Shown here piece by piece: positions 5,982 to 10,014 of a stretch of DNA of 10,014 bases. The stretch is from assembly GCA_943324925.2 (NCBI GenBank), contig CALPNL020000060.1, positions 1 through 10,014 on the forward strand, given 5' to 3'. The DNA comes from Chitinophaga pinensis (lineage in GTDB: Bacteria > Bacteroidota > Bacteroidia > Flavobacteriales > Flavobacteriaceae). Made by a program: the position numbers and the translations under genes. Within the stretch, counting starts at the first letter, position 1, and each line of letters starts with the position of its first letter. Under the pieces are notes generated by a model, which worked only from the letters and a program-made list of their open reading frames with translations, had not been told where the DNA came from and ran no database searches.

Positions 5982-7844
5982 GTGAATTATTTATCTGTTG
6001 AAAATATCTCTAAATCATTTGGAGAAAAAACACTTTTTGAAAACATTTCTTTTGGTATCAATAAAGATCAAAAAATTGCATTTATAGCCAAAAATGGTTC
6101 CGGGAAAACTACCATTATGAATATCATAAATGGTTTTGACGAACCGGATACTGGGCAAGTGGTATTAAGAAAGAGCATTAGAATGGCTTTTTTATCTCAG
6201 GATAATAAATTACAGGAAGAACTGACCATTGAAGAGAGCATTTTCGCCTCTGATAACGAAAGCTTAAAGGTGATTGAAGCCTATGAAAAAGCACTCGAAA
6301 ATCCTAATGACCAAGACGCTTATCAAAAGGCATTTGACGCAATGGATCAACACAATGCTTGGGATTTTGAGACTCAATACAAGCAAATATTATTCAAATT
6401 GAAGTTGGAAGATTTTAAATTAAAAGTTAAAAATCTTTCTGGTGGACAGAAAAAAAGATTGTCATTAGCAATTATATTAATCAATCGCCCTGACTTATTA
6501 ATACTTGATGAACCTACCAATCACTTAGATTTAGAAATGATTGAATGGTTAGAAAGTTATTTTGCCAAAGAAAATATAACATTGTTTATGGTAACGCACG
6601 ACCGTTTCTTTTTGGAGCGTGTTTGCAATGAGATTATAGAATTAGATAACGGGAAAATTTACCAATACAAAGGAAATTATTCTTACTATTTAGAGAAAAA
6701 AGAAGAGCGAATTGCTTCTGAAAATTCGAGTATTGATAAAGCACAAAACTTATTTGTAAAAGAATTAGAATGGATGCGTCGCCAACCAAAAGCGAGAACT
6801 ACAAAATCGAAATCTCGTCAGGATGATTTTTACGTGATAAAAGAGAAAGCGCAAAGTAGACGCAAGGAAAATGTAGTGGAATTGGAGATTAATATGGAAC
6901 GCATGGGGAGCAAGATTATCGAACTTCACAAAATTTCAAAGAAATTTAAAGACCACGTCATTTTAGATAATTTTGATTTTGATTTTCAACGTGGGGAACG
7001 CATTGGAATTATTGGTAAAAACGGAACAGGAAAATCTACTTTTTTAAATTTACTTACCGGCACATTACCACTTGACAGTGGAAAAGTAGTGGTAGGAGAA
7101 ACGATAAAAATTGGGTATTACACTCAAAGCGGTATCAATCCAAAACCGGCGCAACGTGTAATTGATGTGATTAAGGAATATGGTGAATACATCCCTTTAA
7201 CCAAAGGGAAAATTATTTCGGCATCACAGTTATTAGAACGGTTTTTATTCGATAGCAAAAAGCAGTACGATTACGTTGAAAAATTGAGTGGTGGCGAGTT
7301 AAAACGTTTGTATTTATGTACTGTTTTAATTCAGAATCCGAATTTTTTAATTCTTGATGAGCCAACAAACGATTTAGACATTGTAACGCTGAATGTTTTA
7401 GAGAGTTTCCTTTTGGATTTCCCTGGATGTTTGCTTGTGGTGTCACACGATCGTTACTTTATGGATAAAATTGTAGATCATTTATTTGTTTTTAGAGGTC
7501 AAGGGGAGATTGAAAATTTCCCTGGGAATTACTCCGATTTTAGAGCTTATGAAGATAGTGTTGACGTTGCCCAAAAAGAGGACAATAAAACAGAGAAGAA
7601 AGATTGGAAACAAAACAATCCAACAGGAAATTTAACTTTCAATGAGCAAAAAGAATTTCAGAAAATTGAGAGAGATATCAAGGATTTAGAAATTGAAAAA
7701 GCTAAAATCGAGCAATTATTTTCAGACGGAAAAATAGAAGCTGATGCTATTGAGAAAAAGGCCAACGAATTGAAAAATATCATCAATAAAATAGAATCAA
7801 AAGAAGAACGGTGGTTCGAACTTTCAAGTAAAATGGAAGGGTAA
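5982..7844 (+). CDS. uup: ABC-F family ATPase, Uup type
   Basis: A 620-residue protein with two ABC ATPase domains on one chain and no membrane segment, as in ABC-F proteins. Domain 1 has AKNGSGKTT (36-44), LSGGQ (152-156) and LLILDEPTNHLD (172-183). Domain 2 has GKNGTGKST (345-353), LSGGE (435-439) and FLILDEPTNDLD (455-466). The interdomain linker includes KELEWMRRQPKARTTK (260-275), the pattern typical of Uup. A charged coiled coil at about 555-619 matches the Uup C-terminal DNA-binding arm. Family knowledge links Uup to branched-DNA intermediates, limiting transposon precise excision, and to ribosome-related ATPase activity. I chose GTG 5982, giving VNYLSVENISKSFGEK, because the family begins there and a -7 box lies inside any longer frame. 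The first Walker A glycine is replaced by alanine in domain 1. Confidence 0.92.
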   Translation: MNYLSVENISKSFGEKTLFENISFGINKDQKIAFIAKNGSGKTTIMNIINGFDEPDTGQVVLRKSIRMAFLSQDNKLQEELTIEESIFASDNESLKVIEAYEKALENPNDQDAYQKAFDAMDQHNAWDFETQYKQILFKLKLEDFKLKVKNLSGGQKKRLSLAIILINRPDLLILDEPTNHLDLEMIEWLESYFAKENITLFMVTHDRFFLERVCNEIIELDNGKIYQYKGNYSYYLEKKEERIASENSSIDKAQNLFVKELEWMRRQPKARTTKSKSRQDDFYVIKEKAQSRRKENVVELEINMERMGSKIIELHKISKKFKDHVILDNFDFDFQRGERIGIIGKNGTGKSTFLNLLTGTLPLDSGKVVVGETIKIGYYTQSGINPKPAQRVIDVIKEYGEYIPLTKGKIISASQLLERFLFDSKKQYDYVEKLSGGELKRLYLCTVLIQNPNFLILDEPTNDLDIVTLNVLESFLLDFPGCLLVVSHDRYFMDKIVDHLFVFRGQGEIENFPGNYSDFRAYEDSVDVAQKEDNKTEKKDWKQNNPTGNLTFNEQKEFQKIERDIKDLEIEKAKIEQLFSDGKIEADAIEKKANELKNIINKIESKEERWFELSSKMEG

Positions 7845-7880
7845 TTTTTTACTATTTCATAAAGATTAACAAAGAGAAAA

Positions 7881-7950
7881 CACTAAATTTTTCAAAGCTT
7901 TCTTTTTATTTCTTTGTGTAATTTTGTGCCAAACTTAGTGAAATTTAGTG
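7881..7950. repeat. Perfect 10-bp inverted repeat reaching the next gene's start codon
   Basis: CACTAAATTT (7881-7890) and AAATTTAGTG (7941-7950) are exact inverted copies 50 bases apart, and the right arm ends with the GTG start of the following gene. The spacer holds a TAATTTTG box. Sequence around the arms (ACAAAGAGAAA left, TTTCTTTGTGT right) is also roughly inverted, so these may be remnants of a dispersed intergenic repeat rather than an operator. Confidence 0.45.
7919..7926 (+). promoter_or_regulatory. Candidate -7 element for the methyltransferase-like gene
   Basis: TAATTTTG is an exact TAnnTTTG match 21 bases before the GTG at 7948. There is no TTG at the usual -33 distance. The gap to the ABC-F gene (about 100 bases) leaves room for an independent promoter, but read-through from that gene is equally possible as no terminator separates them. 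Confidence 0.35.
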
Positions 7951-8442
7951 ATACAACTTATAACATCATATCTGAAATTTCTTTGGAACTCCAAAAACGA
8001 ACATGGGGTTCATTCTCCATTTGTTTTTTTATTGGTTACCAAATGTTTTTATGACAAAACAACCTTTAAACCTTATTTTCCTCAATTGGAAACCAAAACT
8101 AAAAAAGCGAGATTATTAAACCGATTATTTCATTATTTCCAATTTCAAGATGGGATTTACCTATCAGAAAACAAAAAAACAACCCCTTCAAAAGTTGATT
8201 TTATTTATATTGATTCCTACTACTTAAAGTCAAATAGTATGGAATTAAATTCAATTATTGCTTTAGCAAATAATGAAACTTGTTTAATTTTCGTGGATCC
8301 ACATTATTCCAAAGCAATTGAAATACAATGGAAATCAGTGGTTGCAAACTCTAATTTTAACGTTACAATTGATACCTATTCATTTGGTTTCGCTTTTATT
8401 AGAAAGGAACAAGTAAAGGAACATTTTACCATTCGAGTATAA
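7948..8442 (+). CDS. Shortened relative of class I SAM-dependent methyltransferases, cofactor core apparently lost
   Basis: An open frame of 164 residues from a GTG start. The N-terminus (10-37, FLWNSKNEHGVHSPFVF...TKCFYDKT) and the C-terminus (ending VKEHFTIRV) match a flavobacterial family usually annotated as class I SAM-dependent methyltransferase, about 240 aa by my recollection. Between them, LLNRLFHYFQ (56-65) recalls the helix before the first Rossmann strand, and FIYIDS (85-90) and LIFVDPHYSK (113-122) recall later strands. The glycine-rich SAM-binding strand-loop expected after about residue 70, and the segment before residue 50, are missing; the usual ELG/GxGxG pattern is replaced by GIYLSENKKTTPSK. 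Methyl transfer therefore looks unlikely. The frame is intact, so it may be a repurposed protein or an early pseudogene that lost blocks in frame. No signal peptide is seen. Confidence 0.65.
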   Translation: MIQLITSYLKFLWNSKNEHGVHSPFVFLLVTKCFYDKTTFKPYFPQLETKTKKARLLNRLFHYFQFQDGIYLSENKKTTPSKVDFIYIDSYYLKSNSMELNSIIALANNETCLIFVDPHYSKAIEIQWKSVVANSNFNVTIDTYSFGFAFIRKEQVKEHFTIRV

Positions 8443-8471
8443 ATCAAAACGTTAAAAAAAGACAAGTAATT

Positions 8472-8493
8472 AGGAATTCGATAATTCCTTTTT
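8472..8493 (+). terminator. Weak candidate intrinsic terminator
   Basis: AGGAATT (8472-8478) and AATTCCT (8483-8489) form a seven-pair stem with a four-base CGAT loop, followed directly by a short T run (8490-8493). It lies 30 bases after the preceding stop codon. The stem has only two G-C pairs, so it is a marginal terminator. Confidence 0.35.
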
Positions 8494-8494
8494 G

Positions 8495-8502
8495 TACTTT
8501 TA
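8495..8502 (+). promoter_or_regulatory. Weak candidate -7 element for the ABC ATPase / adenosyltransferase pair
   Basis: TACTTTTA differs from TAnnTTTG only in the last base and lies 51 bases before the ATG at 8554. No TTG is at the expected upstream distance. It is the best candidate in this gap but is not strong. Confidence 0.25.
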
Positions 8503-8553
8503 ATGCCTAAAATAAAATAAAGAAAACTAACACCAATTGAATTCCAAATAAAA

Positions 8554-9246
8554 ATGGCAAAACCACTAATTCAAATCACCAATATAAAAAGAGATTTCGT
8601 TCTAGGAAACGAAATTGTTTACGTTCTAAAAGGAATTGATTTAGAAATAAATAAGGGAGAATATGTAGCATTAATGGGTCCTTCAGGTTCAGGAAAATCT
8701 ACATTAATGAATCTTTTAGGTTGTTTGGACACTCCTACCTCTGGAAGTTACATATTAAACGGAAAAGATGTTAGTAAAATGCACGATGATGAACTAGCAG
8801 AAATTCGTAATAAGGAAATTGGTTTTGTATTTCAAACTTTCAATCTGTTACCTCGAACAACCGCTTTAGACAATGTTGCTTTACCAATGGTCTATGCTGG
8901 ATACTCCAAAGCAGATAGAATGATTCGAGCAGAAGAAGTACTAAAGCAAGTGGGATTATCTGATAGAATGGACCACCAACCCAACCAACTTTCTGGTGGA
9001 CAACGCCAACGTGTTGCAGTTGCCAGAGCATTGGTAAACAAACCTTCGATTATTCTAGCCGATGAGCCTACAGGGAATTTAGATAGTAAAACATCGGAAG
9101 AAATCATGAAATTATTTGGTGACATTCATAAATTAGGAAATACGGTAATTATCGTAACTCACGAGGAAGAGGTTGCGGCTTATGCACACCGAGTGATTCG
9201 TTTACGTGACGGTCTAATTGAAAGCGATACCTTTAATAAAAAATAA
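8554..9246 (+). CDS. ABC transporter ATP-binding protein, LolD/MacB type
   Basis: A 230-residue single nucleotide-binding subunit with all motifs intact: Walker A GPSGSGKST (42-50), Q-loop FVFQTFNLLP (91-100, Gln94), signature LSGGQ (146-150), Walker B IILADE (166-171) with EPTGNLD, and switch His203. The LLPRTTALDNVALPMVY stretch and overall length place it in the LolD/MacB/FtsE group, whose ATPases drive permeases that extract lipoproteins or export substrates by a mechanotransmission mechanism. No permease gene is within view on either side, so its membrane partner must lie elsewhere, and the substrate cannot be named. The adenosyltransferase gene begins 8 bases after its stop, so the two are almost certainly on one transcript, though a functional link is not implied. 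Confidence 0.9.
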   Translation: MAKPLIQITNIKRDFVLGNEIVYVLKGIDLEINKGEYVALMGPSGSGKSTLMNLLGCLDTPTSGSYILNGKDVSKMHDDELAEIRNKEIGFVFQTFNLLPRTTALDNVALPMVYAGYSKADRMIRAEEVLKQVGLSDRMDHQPNQLSGGQRQRVAVARALVNKPSIILADEPTGNLDSKTSEEIMKLFGDIHKLGNTVIIVTHEEEVAAYAHRVIRLRDGLIESDTFNKK

Positions 9247-9254
9247 ATCGGTAT

Positions 9255-9824
9255 ATGAAAATTTATACAAAAACAGGAGATACTGGAACCACGGCGCTTT
9301 TTGGAGGAACAAGAGTTCCAAAAGACCATATTAGAATAGAAAGCTACGGAACTGTTGACGAATTAAATTCACATATTGGCTTACTTCGCGATCAAGAAAT
9401 GGATTCTCATTACCAAGAAGTTTTAATTGAAGTTCAAGATCGTTTATTCACCGTTGGAGCAATATTAGCAACACCTCCTGAAAAAGCAATAAAAAAAAAT
9501 GGGGAGCTCCGATTGAAAAATTTAGGAATCGTTGAAAGTGATATTGAATTCCTAGAAAATGAAATTGACACCATGGAAGAATTACTTCCGCCAATGACTC
9601 ACTTTATATTACCAGGCGGACATACAACTGTGTCATACTGTCATATTGCACGATGTGTTTGCCGTCGTGCCGAACGATTAGCAGTGCATTTAGACCACAA
9701 TGAACCGGTAGATGAAAACGCAATAAAGTACTTGAACCGCCTTTCTGACTACCTTTTTGTGTTGGCACGGAAGTTGAGTTACGACCTAAAATCTGCCGAA
9801 GTTAAATGGATTCCAAGAAAGTAA
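9255..9824 (+). CDS. Cob(I)alamin / cob(I)yrinic acid a,c-diamide adenosyltransferase, PduO type
   Basis: A 189-residue protein of normal length for the PduO-type (MMAB-like) ATP:corrinoid adenosyltransferases. The N-terminal ATP-binding motif TKTGDTGTTALFGG is at 5-18, followed by YGTVDELNSHIG (31-42). The helical bundle carries RCVCRRAER (133-141) and the conserved YLNRLSDYLFVLAR (159-172). It transfers the 5'-deoxyadenosyl group of ATP to reduced cobalamin, making adenosylcobalamin in the cytoplasm, for example for methylmalonyl-CoA mutase or B12-dependent ribonucleotide reductase. No other corrinoid gene is nearby, which suggests a role in cofactor salvage rather than a local synthesis cluster. 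It follows the ABC ATPase gene by 8 bases and probably depends on that gene's promoter. Confidence 0.95.
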   Translation: MKIYTKTGDTGTTALFGGTRVPKDHIRIESYGTVDELNSHIGLLRDQEMDSHYQEVLIEVQDRLFTVGAILATPPEKAIKKNGELRLKNLGIVESDIEFLENEIDTMEELLPPMTHFILPGGHTTVSYCHIARCVCRRAERLAVHLDHNEPVDENAIKYLNRLSDYLFVLARKLSYDLKSAEVKWIPRK

Positions 9825-9928
9825 TTTTTATAATTTTTTTTAATTTAACTTATTGGAAATCAAATAATTAAAGGTTTTATTTAAGTAGCATTTATCACGT
9901 TCTTAACTATTTTGTAAAATAAATGGAA

Positions 9929-9952
9929 TTTTACTTGACTTTTTAAGTAAAA
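9929..9952. repeat. Perfect 8-bp inverted repeat across a -33 element
   Basis: TTTTACTT (9929-9936) and AAGTAAAA (9945-9952) are exact inverted copies around an eight-base centre, and the TTG of the promoter at 9935-9937 straddles the left arm edge. The position is right for a dimeric repressor or activator site, but all pairs except two are A-T, so chance symmetry in AT-rich DNA cannot be excluded. Confidence 0.35.
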
Positions 9953-9964
9953 AAATTATTTTTG
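9935..9964 (+). promoter_or_regulatory. Complete Bacteroidota promoter before the right-edge gene
   Basis: TTG (9935-9937), a 19-base spacer, and TATTTTTG (9957-9964) match the -33/-7 consensus exactly. Transcription should start near 9970, leaving a leader of about 15 A-rich bases before the ATG at 9987. This is the best plus-strand promoter match in the window. The rest of the gap 9825-9986 is AT-rich with no other feature that I can support. Confidence 0.7.
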
Positions 9965-9986
9965 CATAAACTAAAAATAAGTAAAA

Positions 9987-10014
9987 ATGTATTGGACATT
10001 AGAATTAGCATCTT
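9987..10014 (+). CDS. Start of a small protein, probably DUF2795 family (cut by window edge)
   Basis: Nine codons are visible, ATG onward: Met-Tyr-Trp-Thr-Leu-Glu-Leu-Ala-Ser. I recall small acidic flavobacterial proteins annotated as DUF2795 that start MYWTLELASYL, which fits. The well-placed promoter just upstream supports a real start. Function is unknown, and the family call depends on nine residues. Confidence 0.55.

Noticed and set aside
1..10014. CRISPR array, tRNA/rRNA genes, transposase, toxin-antitoxin pair, retron or other defence system
   Set aside because: No regularly spaced repeats with unique spacers, no cloverleaf or rRNA-like sequence, and no open frame with such domains were seen. 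The longest unassigned gap is under 200 bases.

Overview
The window looks like ordinary core chromosome of a member of the Bacteroidota, very probably Flavobacterium or a close relative. Four things support this. The DNA is AT-rich (roughly one third G+C, judged by eye). Clear Shine-Dalgarno sequences are absent and A-rich stretches precede the starts. Several intergenic gaps hold the Bacteroidota promoter pattern TTG / about 19-20 bases / TAnnTTTG. The gene content (CinA, Uup-type ABC-F protein, FAH-family hydrolase, MYWTLELA-type small protein at the right edge) is also typical of flavobacteria.

Left half, minus strand. Reading in the direction of transcription from 5889 down to 1, it encodes: a family 2 glycosyltransferase with an extra C-terminal domain; the E2 acyltransferase of a 2-oxo acid dehydrogenase complex, followed by a good intrinsic terminator; a DnaQ-like 3'-5' exonuclease with a C-terminal ExoX-like domain; a GC-richer palindromic repeat; then a tight run of FAH-family hydrolase, small HPt protein and CinA. 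The hydrolase and HPt genes overlap by one base (TAATG). The first four codons of rpmB (ribosomal protein L28) lie at the extreme left edge, behind their own promoter.

Right half, plus strand. A divergent promoter region at about 5890-5981 separates the glycosyltransferase from a Uup-type ABC-F ATPase. Next come a shortened protein related to SAM-dependent methyltransferases that seems to have lost its cofactor-binding core, a LolD/MacB-type ABC transporter ATPase, and a PduO-type cobalamin adenosyltransferase 8 bases behind it. A well-formed promoter then leads into a small gene, a probable DUF2795 protein, cut by the right edge.

The genes do not form one pathway; most are housekeeping functions (cofactor metabolism, nucleic-acid maintenance, ribosome or DNA-branch ATPase, surface glycan synthesis). 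I see no mobile element with a transposase, no CRISPR array, no defence island and no convincing new system. The points most worth a second look are the core-deleted methyltransferase relative (7948-8442), the palindromic repeat (2351-2444), the appended domain on the glycosyltransferase, and the very short, possibly absent, leader of the glycosyltransferase mRNA.
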